Of a stretch of 64,000 bases of DNA, positions 40,722 through 51,900 are shown one piece after another (the first letter of the stretch is position 1; each line of letters begins with the position of its first letter). The notes beneath the pieces are model-generated. The model was given only the letters and a program-made list of their open reading frames with translations. It was not told the origin of the DNA and searched no databases. A program made the position numbers and the translations under genes. The stretch comes from a virus. The DNA lies in the IMG/VR virus record IMGVR_UViG_3300032516_000011, positions 1 to 64,000 of that record; one strand, given 5' to 3'.

Positions 40722-43694
40722 ATGAATATAAAAGAATATATTATTGATAGACTTAATTCCTACGATCCCACTTTAGATACCAGCGATAATTCGGCGCTTG
40801 TGGATTTATTAGTTAATCCAGGTTCTGCAATGCTGGATCCGGTTATTTCCCAACTAAACTATTTATTAGACAATCTAGGACTAACAAGTCCAGATAATAT
40901 AAGTGATAGTGAATTAGATGCTATAGCTAAAAATTTTCTAAAGGCCAGGAAGTTGGGAGCTCAAGCTGTTGGTACTGTAGAATTATTTTATAATAATCCT
41001 ATTGATTTAGATATACCGGCGGGAACAACCTTTACTAGTTCTACTGGAACTGTGTTCGTCACCAAACAAGCAATACATATACCGCTATCTGCTATGGCAG
41101 GAAATACATGGAACTTTCCAAGATACTCAACAGGAAATATTCCGGTTGTTGCTCAAGAATTTGGTCTTATAAGTTCTATTGCCCCAAACAATATAAAAAC
41201 TACAAATTTAGTTCCTGCCCCAGCATTAGTTACCAATCCCTCAGCATTTACTGGTGGGGTAGACCAAGAAAATAATGTTAATTTTATTTCCAGAATCATT
41301 GAAGAGGTTCTTACCGCAGCATTAGGAAGTGCAGCAAGTATAAAAACTAATCTTAGTCCAGCTTATCCATCCATTAAAGAAATTAAAACACGTGGAATGA
41401 ATGATTTGGAGATGCTTAGAGATCTGGTATACTCTGGAATACAGGTTTATTTAAATTATTATGTCGTCGATTTTTACGGTAAATTTTCAGGCATCGGCGA
41501 TCTTCCATTTCCACAAAGTATAGCTTATTGGAATGTATTTTTTGATGATCCTACAACTACAGGATTAATTCCAGACTTACCACCCGTGGCCGAATTTTTT
41601 GATGAGTTTACTACAACTCAGTATGGTGGAATTTATAAGTTAAATGATGCCCTTAAAACTACGATACAAACCCTTACAATATTAAAAGACGATTTTCAAG
41701 CAACCACGCTTGATTCGGCATGGGATCTATCTGATGCGATGACTGGTAACGGGGGACTCAAGGATCCAGATGAAATTGCGTTAACAACAATTAGTGGTTC
41801 TCAGATGCTTCGTGTCGGTCACCAACTTTCTATTAGCGAAGCTGACCAATTTAACATTGTATCTATTACACAACAACAGTTATACAATGCTTTGAATAGG
41901 TTAATGAGTGTTGATGTGTTAGGACAAGATATTGTACAAAACTGGTTAGCAAAGTTTGGTATTACGGGTAAATGGCAGATCCTTTCCTATGTACATTTAT
42001 TACAAGTCTTGGCTGCCAACCCAGTAAATGAAAGTACAGTTACTGCTCAAGAACGTATACTATGGGAGTTAATATTAGATTTAGCAAATGCTGGTCGTAT
42101 TGAAGTCTCCCATAATTTTTATCCAGTTGTTAAACGTTGGCTCGCTAAACACCACGGTATCACAGTGACTGGACGATTTATGACCGATGATACGATTACC
42201 ACCGACAGCACATTATCTTATGTTACAGTTTTACGTGATGAAACTTCTATAGATCCAACCAATGGGTATGGTTTTGCATGGATGATTAATGATGCTGCCA
42301 ATAGTATCTTCAATGTTTACCTGGTCGATAATAGTCCTATGGCTAATGATTTATTTGTGAGCCCAACATTCATTGTTCAGCCTCAGGGCGAAAACCCATT
42401 TAAAGCCGCGGCACAAATAGATATAAAGGCGAATAAGCTATATAGATATAAATTGGTTATAGGTACCGATTACGCCATGTCATTGAAGATATGGCTGGAC
42501 GGTGCGGCGGAACCAGGATCTCCACAACTTACAGCAGGAGCTCCTCTTAATGTTTCTGCCACTGGTACACACATAGGTTTCGGTGTGATGGGAACCCATA
42601 ATGCGCGTTGGTTTTATGATGATCTGTTAGTAGAAAATAGTGCGGGCGTACATACTGCGGCACTATATAGGTTGAAAGCAGACCCCGCGTTATTTCCAAA
42701 CGGAACTTATTCTAGAGTTAATCATTATGGGTATGGATATGATTCTGCGACCTACGGTTTAAGCGCATTTATTAAATCATTCAATGGAAGTGCTTGGATA
42801 TGGACACTTATTGGTACTAATACAAGTACAAATGTAAGTGATAAAACTAGTACCAAAGTATTATATGAATTTACCATGGGTAGTACGTATAGAGATACTG
42901 ACAATTTTATCGATGTTTTAGTAACGTCTACGACCGCACAACAAACTATTACAGAAGTAAGTTCGTACTATGTAAGTTTAGAAACAGGTATTCCATCAGG
43001 CGTTCATACGGGTGGATGTGCAGATATTTATATAAACGATCCTGCTTCGATATTAGTAGCTGAACAAACTGTGAATAATGTGACGGGCAATTTATCGCTC
43101 GATGTGTCCAATGGATTTGTGGGGCCATTACACAGCATAGTAGATGTACAAACAGCGTTGGTAGGTGATTCTTTAATACAGAATGAAGACTGGACATTGA
43201 TCACAACTAATCCAGCTACAGCATTTTCTACTTTAGAATTTCCATATCTTGCATTTACCCCAAGCTTAATTAATACTAAGGTAAAGGTTATATACAGATA
43301 TTATGCCTATGGCGCAGATGTCCAAACAAGAATAACTTCTGATGACTATCGTTATTCAGGAACAAGTAACCTGGCAAAAATAATGCCTCCAGTTATAGTA
43401 CGTATAAACAGTTTAAATTATCGTGGACCTATTTCAGTGGCCCAAGTACAAACTGCTATATCAAACTATGTTAATAATAGTAGTACAAGAATTACGCGCG
43501 ATGAGGTTGTAACCGCAGTATATTCGGCAGGGATAACTTTCGTGGATCTTGCCACATTGGATATTGAGACTATCACGACTAACTATAAACGGATAACCTC
43601 CGATCCTGCACAACTTGTTGGTGAATATATTAAACCAGATTTAGCTGGCTTTTTTACGGATACATATGATATGAATGGAGTTATTAAGTTATAA
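40722..43694 (+). CDS. Baseplate wedge protein, gp6/baseplate-J-like
   Basis: This 990-residue protein has the baseplate-J type N-terminal third (residues about 1-230): MNIKEYIIDRLNSYDPT, SALVDLLVNPGSAMLDP, DIPAGTTFTSSTG. A long beta-rich insertion at about 320-830 contains a lectin-like section (YRYKLVIGTDYAMSLKIWLDG). The C-terminus is again J-like (ISVAQVQTAISNYVN). It would form the ring of the baseplate wedges. It overlaps the next gene by one base. Confidence 0.82.
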   Translation: MNIKEYIIDRLNSYDPTLDTSDNSALVDLLVNPGSAMLDPVISQLNYLLDNLGLTSPDNISDSELDAIAKNFLKARKLGAQAVGTVELFYNNPIDLDIPAGTTFTSSTGTVFVTKQAIHIPLSAMAGNTWNFPRYSTGNIPVVAQEFGLISSIAPNNIKTTNLVPAPALVTNPSAFTGGVDQENNVNFISRIIEEVLTAALGSAASIKTNLSPAYPSIKEIKTRGMNDLEMLRDLVYSGIQVYLNYYVVDFYGKFSGIGDLPFPQSIAYWNVFFDDPTTTGLIPDLPPVAEFFDEFTTTQYGGIYKLNDALKTTIQTLTILKDDFQATTLDSAWDLSDAMTGNGGLKDPDEIALTTISGSQMLRVGHQLSISEADQFNIVSITQQQLYNALNRLMSVDVLGQDIVQNWLAKFGITGKWQILSYVHLLQVLAANPVNESTVTAQERILWELILDLANAGRIEVSHNFYPVVKRWLAKHHGITVTGRFMTDDTITTDSTLSYVTVLRDETSIDPTNGYGFAWMINDAANSIFNVYLVDNSPMANDLFVSPTFIVQPQGENPFKAAAQIDIKANKLYRYKLVIGTDYAMSLKIWLDGAAEPGSPQLTAGAPLNVSATGTHIGFGVMGTHNARWFYDDLLVENSAGVHTAALYRLKADPALFPNGTYSRVNHYGYGYDSATYGLSAFIKSFNGSAWIWTLIGTNTSTNVSDKTSTKVLYEFTMGSTYRDTDNFIDVLVTSTTAQQTITEVSSYYVSLETGIPSGVHTGGCADIYINDPASILVAEQTVNNVTGNLSLDVSNGFVGPLHSIVDVQTALVGDSLIQNEDWTLITTNPATAFSTLEFPYLAFTPSLINTKVKVIYRYYAYGADVQTRITSDDYRYSGTSNLAKIMPPVIVRINSLNYRGPISVAQVQTAISNYVNNSSTRITRDEVVTAVYSAGITFVDLATLDIETITTNYKRITSDPAQLVGEYIKPDLAGFFTDTYDMNGVIKL

Positions 43695-45184
43695 TGATCC
43701 CGCAAATTACAAGACTTTGGGATTATGTTGGAACAGCCTGGGATAGTTTTGAGAACAAAGATGTAATAGAAACATTTTGGCTTGCTCTCCTAAGTGGTCA
43801 TCAACATATAATGGAATACACTGGAAATGTACAATTCAGTCGTACAATAGACATGATGTATCCTACATATGACTATGGCCCAGAAAATTATATGATTGTG
43901 TATTCGGGAGCAATAGAGGATCTAACTGTGGGACCTATAAAAACTACTGTGGAGCAGGTGCTTAATGGTGGTTTTGAAATTAGTACTTCTGGTTGGTCTT
44001 ATAACGCTGCTGCATCTCCGTTCTCAAGATCTAATACAGTAGTACATGGTGGATCGTGGGCTTTAAAGATACCAGGTACACAGAGAAGTAATGATGCAAC
44101 TTATGTATTTGGTGGAACTCAGCGCGGATCTTCTACATTAACGGCGTGGGTATATATAGCATCTGGTTATCTGAGTACGGATTTTGGTTCAGTAGGCATG
44201 GCGGTTCAAGGACCTATTAAAAAATCTTTTCCAAAAGGAACAAAGGAAACTCCACTAGCTACAGATTTTTGGTATACCGCCACTATGGCGAGCGTACTTG
44301 CAAACCTGAGTATTCCTGGATGGCAAAAATTAACCATGCATATTCAAGCGGGTAATATTACACAAATACAAATAGTTAATACTACCAACAAAGATATTTA
44401 TTTAGATGACGTATCATTTAAAACGTTGGCTTTATTTGAATACCCACTTCCTGATTTTACATATTCGGTGCCAACATTAACCTATAAATATACTTATAAT
44501 GGAGTAGTTTATAGTGGGATTTATACACAAGACGTTGATTATGTTATGTCTGCCGAATTAAATTCTTTGGCATGGGTAGGTAGTGGAATAGTTCCAGACC
44601 AACGTTTTACTAATAAAGGTGTATTGATGTCCACGGCCGACCATGTGTATCGAATTAATCCGGTACTTGGGCATGTATGGGCTAAACAATGTGGGTTTAA
44701 TATACCATCCATGTATTCACAATACCGGGCCTATGGACAAGATAAATATACGCATTTAAAACAATTTATTTGGTCACTTGATTATTATCAAAATCAAGCA
44801 CCCAATATCACCACATTAAAAAATGCTTATGGCGTCGCTAGAGGATTGCCCTTTGCATATGAATCTGGGTTAATGAGCTATTCTCTTATTAGCGGTCTCT
44901 ATACCACCTCAATCGGTGGATACTCACATATTTTTCCTTCTGGAGTAATGCCACTGGCTTCGGGATACTACAATAAATTTTCTGTACTTGTCAGTGGATT
45001 AGATTTATATGATTATACCACGAACCCAGCATTAATTGATAGCTATACAAATGTATATACACGTAGATCAACGCTAGTTTACAAAGTTAGCCCCACTTTA
45101 TCGGGGATATCCTTTTCACAGGATTTTCTGGATTCTTATACGGCAAAGATAATGCCAGAACAAATACAATATTTAATAAAATAA
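43694..45184 (+). CDS. Baseplate/tail protein with carbohydrate-binding-like domain
   Basis: This 496-residue protein starts with a tail-fibre-attachment-like region, then at about residues 95-245 has a beta-sandwich pattern: LNGGFEISTSGWSY, GGSWALKIPG and DIYLDDVSF, typical of carbohydrate-binding module 4/9. It may contact the host surface or hold fibres. It follows the wedge gene and precedes long fibre genes. Confidence 0.65.
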   Translation: MIPQITRLWDYVGTAWDSFENKDVIETFWLALLSGHQHIMEYTGNVQFSRTIDMMYPTYDYGPENYMIVYSGAIEDLTVGPIKTTVEQVLNGGFEISTSGWSYNAAASPFSRSNTVVHGGSWALKIPGTQRSNDATYVFGGTQRGSSTLTAWVYIASGYLSTDFGSVGMAVQGPIKKSFPKGTKETPLATDFWYTATMASVLANLSIPGWQKLTMHIQAGNITQIQIVNTTNKDIYLDDVSFKTLALFEYPLPDFTYSVPTLTYKYTYNGVVYSGIYTQDVDYVMSAELNSLAWVGSGIVPDQRFTNKGVLMSTADHVYRINPVLGHVWAKQCGFNIPSMYSQYRAYGQDKYTHLKQFIWSLDYYQNQAPNITTLKNAYGVARGLPFAYESGLMSYSLISGLYTTSIGGYSHIFPSGVMPLASGYYNKFSVLVSGLDLYDYTTNPALIDSYTNVYTRRSTLVYKVSPTLSGISFSQDFLDSYTAKIMPEQIQYLIK

Positions 45185-45194
45185 TGGATAAATC

Positions 45195-47735
45195 ATGGAA
45201 CGAGTAATAGTAAATGAAGGTACAAAAGTTGATCTGTTCAATCTGTTCGAAGATTTACAGAACTATACAGCAAGCAACTTTAATAGACTAGTCGGTCTTT
45301 TTATAGAGAGCTACGGTATTAATGCTAGTACGTTGGAGAATGGGCAAATATACCCATCTGATAACTCTCTACAAGTTACCGCATCAGCGGGCACATTTGT
45401 AAATGTGGCGGTTGGAGAGGCTATTACTTCGGGATTACATTATATAGGAATCACTACTCCTACAACAGTATCGCTTGTAGGCTTAGGTATTGGTATACAT
45501 ACATTGTATATGCGGCATCAATATACATATGGCAATCCTGTTAATGTAATGAGTGGTTTCGCAATCGGTCTTGTCGGAGGATCACAGAAAAATTCTCGTA
45601 CACACGATTCTTATGCGTTTGTTTGGGATACAAGTCCCGCAGTTAGTGGAGTTATATTAGCACAAGTAAATGTTTTAGATGGTGCATATAACCACACCGT
45701 CACGGCAGATTATCGTTGGACTAATGTATTTAAACTTGCCGCTAACGCTATGCCAGGATGGGATATAGTTAGAAAAAATTATCCGGGTGTACAAACAATG
45801 GCGTCCGGTATTCAAGCTGCATCCTATATGGTCAAGAGTACCTTAACTCCTAGCAATTCTTTTTTTCTGACTACAGGTAGCGGAATTAATACTTTAACAG
45901 GGTCAGAGGCCACCTCATTAAAAGCTTTAAGTCATATCCAAAATACAGATACATATACTACAGCGTCTGGTTTTTGGGTAGGCGGCGGTCCAGGTGTAGG
46001 GGCACTTGTTCTAACTGTGGCTGATGATCCTATGATGCCATTAAATCTTCGTATAACAGATATATCTCCTGTTACGTTAAGTAACTATCGACAACCCGGA
46101 TACGAAACAAAGCTTGCATTACCAGTTGCTCAAGGGATAATTTCCCATGACGCTGCATTCACGATCAGATGGAACTGGGATAATGTATTGATTAATAGTT
46201 TTGATGGTACTAATATTATGACAGTTGTATTAAATCCTGGTCCTATTCATAGTGTAGTTGTTAATGCATTAATAGGATATCATTTTTGGCACCCTGCAAA
46301 CTTTGATTATGTAGTAACGGCTAATACGGCAAGTGTATTACAGGTTGCGGGATCCAATATATACACCACACAATTAACGGTACAACCATACAAGCATACT
46401 ACTAATATAAACACATTAGGACTTTTATTTTCTGGATCCCCCACAGCGGGATGTATACATAGTAACGCTATTCATTATGAAATAAATACACAAGTTTTTG
46501 CAGTACATCAAATGACTGTGCGAGAAGAACGCTATGAAAGTACTATAGTTGGAATAGATATTCCAGATAGTTTAATAACTAAAGAAAATTACTACTTAGG
46601 AGAATCAATAGGAATAAATATACGTGCACGAACTATGAATAAAGTGTCTGGATGGCAAACTTTGCTTGGGGGCTCGTTCACAAAACCTTCGCCATGGAAA
46701 TCTCCGGTGTACTATGAATTTCCAACGCTTGTACAAATCCCGGATATCTCTTCAGTTGGGGCCTCGGTCTCTGCTTCAGCAACTACGGCTGGATTCGTAG
46801 TGAATATAAATGGATGGACTTTAGCCACTGCGTTTGAATTGGTGTGGTCTACTGATGCTAATAGTACGGATTTTACTAATACAAGAGCTTTCCGCACGGT
46901 AAGTTCTTCTAGAACAATAGATATTAGTACCACTGATTCAGCAAAATATTATATAAAAGTTCGACCACTCATTTCTGGACAGGCGGTTGCTGATCCTTTA
47001 TCGGTAAATGTCACATCAGGGGCTGGAGGAATGGGAGTTATAATATATTCATTTGGCCCAGTACGTTCACATTTAAGAAGCTATTCCGGAACCCTTGGAG
47101 GATTGGCTACCGGAAGTTATGGATATTCTTGGACCGTTTCTGGCCTGGCAAGTCCCGCTGGAACTTCCTATTCTGGAGTGCTTAGTGATTTTCCAACTAT
47201 AGAGGGGGAAATTTTAACAGTAGGCAATAATGATTATACAATAGATTATATGATCCCAGACTGGCCGGGCAATGGACCTGCTGCTAATTCTCTTGTATTA
47301 TTAGATTCCACAGGTGCCCAAGTATCGACTGGGCTGGCTGGACAAGCTTTTACAATAGGTGTATCAAAATTTGCACGAGAACTAATAACATGGACAGGCC
47401 CAGACTTTGACTTTACAATAACACAAATTGAGGTTTCTCAATATGGCAGACCCGGATATAGTTTATATCCTGTAGCTCCCGTTGTACGAGTATATCCTCT
47501 AGCAATGGAATCGGATGCGGATTCGGTTATATGTAGCACAAGTGGACAAATTAAATATACACAGCCTGCAGACATTTTTATAACTCAAATTAATGGAAAT
47601 CGTATAGTACGTATTGATGCTTATGACCCTAGTGGAGTAGCGGGTGCAAATAAAATGGGCTTAGTCGCCGATATCACATTAACTTATATGAAAGCTGTAA
47701 CACATACAAATATTACTAAAGATTTTGTAAGCTAA
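45195..47735 (+). CDS. Tail protein with fibronectin-III-like section
   Basis: This 846-residue beta-rich protein has an N-terminal helical adaptor (residues 1-50) and, at about 510-605, a fibronectin-III-like domain (TTAGFVVNINGWTLATAFEL, KYYIKVRPLISG). Gly/Thr/Ser content is high in the rest. It probably forms a baseplate arm or a fibre base. It starts 10 bases after the previous stop. Confidence 0.62.
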   Translation: MERVIVNEGTKVDLFNLFEDLQNYTASNFNRLVGLFIESYGINASTLENGQIYPSDNSLQVTASAGTFVNVAVGEAITSGLHYIGITTPTTVSLVGLGIGIHTLYMRHQYTYGNPVNVMSGFAIGLVGGSQKNSRTHDSYAFVWDTSPAVSGVILAQVNVLDGAYNHTVTADYRWTNVFKLAANAMPGWDIVRKNYPGVQTMASGIQAASYMVKSTLTPSNSFFLTTGSGINTLTGSEATSLKALSHIQNTDTYTTASGFWVGGGPGVGALVLTVADDPMMPLNLRITDISPVTLSNYRQPGYETKLALPVAQGIISHDAAFTIRWNWDNVLINSFDGTNIMTVVLNPGPIHSVVVNALIGYHFWHPANFDYVVTANTASVLQVAGSNIYTTQLTVQPYKHTTNINTLGLLFSGSPTAGCIHSNAIHYEINTQVFAVHQMTVREERYESTIVGIDIPDSLITKENYYLGESIGINIRARTMNKVSGWQTLLGGSFTKPSPWKSPVYYEFPTLVQIPDISSVGASVSASATTAGFVVNINGWTLATAFELVWSTDANSTDFTNTRAFRTVSSSRTIDISTTDSAKYYIKVRPLISGQAVADPLSVNVTSGAGGMGVIIYSFGPVRSHLRSYSGTLGGLATGSYGYSWTVSGLASPAGTSYSGVLSDFPTIEGEILTVGNNDYTIDYMIPDWPGNGPAANSLVLLDSTGAQVSTGLAGQAFTIGVSKFARELITWTGPDFDFTITQIEVSQYGRPGYSLYPVAPVVRVYPLAMESDADSVICSTSGQIKYTQPADIFITQINGNRIVRIDAYDPSGVAGANKMGLVADITLTYMKAVTHTNITKDFVS

Positions 47736-47738
47736 TTT

Positions 47739-48953
47739 ATGCTAGATAATTTATCCATAGCGCAACCTAATATAGATAGACTGACCATACTTAATTCAGG
47801 TACGATCACTCTTATAGAAGATTTATATAGAGATGAGTTTGTATTAGATCGAAGTCGAGTTAAAGTAACTGTTGCTTCAGTACAGGTATCTGGAGTTATT
47901 AGTAGACTATATTATGAAATATATGGTGGGGATTTAAAGGCTGATAATGTTATAACATTTATTACGGCTCCTTCTGGCACCGAACTAATTGAAATAGCCG
48001 GTACGAAATATAGATTTGCTAACAGTCTCTCTGGTATAAATGATGTGCCAAGAAAGAATACAGCTTTAGGAAATGCAGTAGCTTTATACCGCGTATTAAA
48101 TATTGCTGGTTTATCTGGAGCTGATTATTATTCAGGACAAAATGCAAACATATATGTATCGGGGTTATTAGCTGATAATCCGTTGTATATTCAGGTGCGC
48201 GTATCCGGTATAATTGGAAACACTTATACTATACGTAGACAAGCTTCATCTAGTGCAATAAAAATATATAATTGGAAATTTACTAAGGGTATGGTACAGG
48301 ACCTAACAGATGCGATACAATATGGATACGTTGCATATTCTGGGGTTAACGGAACTACCTATTTACCCGAAGTACCATCTTCCGATTATGGCAATATATA
48401 CTATGTGCGCTTATATTTTGCTAATAATAGTGGATTACAAGCCTTAAATACTGCGCAACAATTATCGGACTATTGGTTATATACCCCGACATTTTATGGG
48501 CGTACCTCATTACCTTATTATGCCGAAGTATCTGGACTTATAGGATCAGACTTAGTAGGAGGAAAAATTCCATCTATAGGAGAACTATCATTAAATTGGC
48601 GTGATATGATAGCATTCTCTGGAATTACGGCTATGTTAGCTTCGCCAACTACTTCGGGAACACCCACCCAGTCTACTGACTATTATGATATGATAGAGTT
48701 GGGACAAAAATTTCATTACATAGTATTTGTATTCAAATCTGCTGCGGGCTCGTCCCCACAACGAAGCTGGCCAAGACCTCAGGATAATAATGGTACTTGG
48801 TATTATGCTGGCCGTACGGAAAAAATTTTTACTAAAGTAATCATGCCTTTTGGAACTACGTATTCTGTTTGGGTAGGTTTTGGAAATGCTGGTACACTAC
48901 AAACATCAGGACTTCCTTTTGATGTTGTTCATCCACAGATATACCTGGAATAA
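47739..48953 (+). CDS. Tail-associated protein
   Basis: This 404-residue beta-rich protein is Tyr/Ser/Gly-rich (YWLYTPTFYGRTSLPYYAE). It is three bases after the previous gene and two before the long fibre. Position suggests a fibre connector. No family is recognised. Confidence 0.58.
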   Translation: MLDNLSIAQPNIDRLTILNSGTITLIEDLYRDEFVLDRSRVKVTVASVQVSGVISRLYYEIYGGDLKADNVITFITAPSGTELIEIAGTKYRFANSLSGINDVPRKNTALGNAVALYRVLNIAGLSGADYYSGQNANIYVSGLLADNPLYIQVRVSGIIGNTYTIRRQASSSAIKIYNWKFTKGMVQDLTDAIQYGYVAYSGVNGTTYLPEVPSSDYGNIYYVRLYFANNSGLQALNTAQQLSDYWLYTPTFYGRTSLPYYAEVSGLIGSDLVGGKIPSIGELSLNWRDMIAFSGITAMLASPTTSGTPTQSTDYYDMIELGQKFHYIVFVFKSAAGSSPQRSWPRPQDNNGTWYYAGRTEKIFTKVIMPFGTTYSVWVGFGNAGTLQTSGLPFDVVHPQIYLE

Positions 48954-48955
48954 CT

Positions 48956-51900
48956 ATGGCATATTTATTAAAACGAACCGCCGATAGTGTAGTATATGGA
49001 ACAAAAATAAAAAACGGCTCGCTTGTTGTAGGTGCCTATGTTGTTCTATATAACTCTACTACCTCCGCACTTCTCGGACAAACTACAACCGATCAGTATG
49101 GTCGCTGGTCATTTATTTTAAATACTATTTCTCCCACACCAGGAACATACGAAGTACGTTTCTATGGTTCTGGATTAACCTCTTCTCTTCCTCCCGCAGG
49201 TGACTGGGAATTCGTCGAAGTCATTGATCTCTCGGCAGTTACAGCTTCTGCAATAACCTATCGTGGAATATGGAATGTTTCAAAACAATACTACGGTACA
49301 TCTACATATCATGAAGCTGTAAAAGCTCCCGATGGTAAATATTACTATTCAATAGCTAACAGTTTAGGTGTATCCCCTCCCAATGCTACTTATTGGACAT
49401 ATTTTTCTGACCAATTTTCATCTGTAGCTACCGACCTTCTCCTCGCGCAAGATGTAGCTGTAGGACGAACTATAACTCTTGGTACAGCATTAGACGATGG
49501 TGGCGCTGGTGGGATATTGAAAACTGCTGGTGTGGGGACGTTGTATACAGGTACTGGAGGATTTTATGTTAAAGGTTCGGGACTTAGCGAACTTCGAATA
49601 GGGACGGTGAATGGTAGCTCAGCTTTGATCAGCGGTATTCTATGGGACGGCCCAAACGGTGTATTTGAAATTCGCTCGAAGAATTTTGTAGTAGATCGTT
49701 TTGGAAATGTAATATTGAGTGGTACTATAACGGCGGCGTCTGGCATAATTGGTGGTTGGAATATAGGCCCTACTTATTTATATAGTAATGTAGGAGCAGG
49801 TGCTGGACTAGCTCCAAAAGAGTATCCTTTTTTTGGCGGTGCTCTATATGCTTCACGTGCAACTGCTCCATTTAGAGTTGATACTTCAGGGAATATGTGG
49901 GCTACGGCCGGATATATTGGGGGAAATAGTACTAGTGATGGTTGGCAAATTACTACCGGATCATTAAGTACAGGGGATATACTTATAGTGGACGAGTACT
50001 TTCAAGTTAGTGCTGCCCTTAAACGTTTCGGAGTTGGGCCTTTCTATGCAGGCATGTTTACTCACTATAGTGGTAGTGGTCGAGATGCTAGATCGGGAGT
50101 TCTTGGAACCACTTCAGAAAACGTTCCAGCAATTTATGTATCTGCCAATGTTGAACCCCCAATTATAGATTTTGACACCATTGCTTTTTATGTAGATCAG
50201 TATGGTGGAATGAAGGCATCGCACATTGATCTACTGCAAACTGCCTACTCCACCACACTAATATCTAATAACTTATTAAATACAGTAATTAAAAAAGATA
50301 TTATTGTAGGAGATATAATACCACGAAGCTTTAATACTTTAGGTAGTGGAACTGCTTTGGGTTTTGATACACTAACTGGATACTGGAAACCGTTCACATA
50401 CACTAAGGCTATAAGACAAAAAATTGATGTGTTCCCAGATATATATCAGAGTACTTTAAGTGGCTGTCTTAGTACTTATGGAACTGTTAATCTTACTACA
50501 TCCTTTCCTATATATGCTACTGATGCGGTGATGGTGTTTGATCGTAACGATTCGACTGGATATAAAGGACTATCGTTACGCGGACAAAACCGAATTAACA
50601 GTACAGGGTTTTTAACAGGCGGTAACTCTCTACTTAATTTATACCAACTAAGTAATGAAGATGCAGCAACACAAACCGTAGAAATTTTTCATAGCCTCTC
50701 AGGTATCACAAGTGAAGTACAAAAAACACTTTTTATTAGTTCCACTGGCTACGGAGATAATAGAACCATATACGTGATGGCGGACTCGCGCGTTGAAAAA
50801 CCCAATGCTATACATGCAGCGCGCGGTGTATCGGCAGAAGCATATTCCAATGCCAGTGGTTTGGCTTATGGTGTACAAGGATATGCGTATGGCAACGGAG
50901 GCACAAGCCGTGCTGTTGGTATTGTTGGTTATGCATCTGGTGGGGGAACTGGTGGAACATACGCCGGTTTATTTGATAATGCCCCGGTACAATTTAGATC
51001 GTACGAAGAGCTATGGGAAATCGCAGCTCCGGGAACGCCTGCTACTGGAACAGGATTTCTTTACCCAAAAGCAAACCATCTTTTATATTGGAAGAGTCAA
51101 GCCGGTATTGAGTATGATTTGACTGGAGCAACTACAGGCTCTGGAATAACAAGTTTAAACGCACTCACTACCAGTACTCAAAATTTTGTACCCGGTACAG
51201 CGGGATCCACTTTTAATATATCCTCTGCAGCCAGTACGCACACATTTAATATTCCGAATGCGGCGCTTTCGGCTAGTGGGTTAGTTACTACAAGTGCCCA
51301 GACGTTTGCAGGAGACAAAACCCTTCGAAATTTTTTAATCTTCGATACCTCTAATATTGCTCCTCCAAGTGGAAGTACTCGGTCACTTGGTACTCGAGCT
51401 GTTCTATATTCACAAGTTGGTGGCGGTAATGCAGACTATGCGATAGGAATAGATAATGGATCATTTTGGCTTAGTCTTCCACTTCCTGACTCTGGATATT
51501 CATATCAATGGTATGGTGGTACAACAAAAGTAATGACTCTCGACGCGACTGGGGTATTAGCAATACTTGCTTCTGGAGTTAGTACGAATATTAGTAATTT
51601 TATTGAACTCAATGAAATTATCGCCCCCATTTCTCCTGGTGCTAGTAAAGGAAGATTATATGAAAAAACAGATAGACGACTTTACTTTAAAAACGCAACA
51701 GGAACAGAGTATGATTTAACTTCATCGGGCATAACCGCATTAAATGGTTTAACAGACCCTGGACAAACATTAGCTACTGGAACCGCCGGCTCAACATTCA
51801 ACATCGTTTCGTCAGCAGGAACACATACGTTCAATATACCAGTAGCTGGAACAACTGCTAGTGGTTTGATGACTACGAGTGCTCAAACATTCGCTGGAAA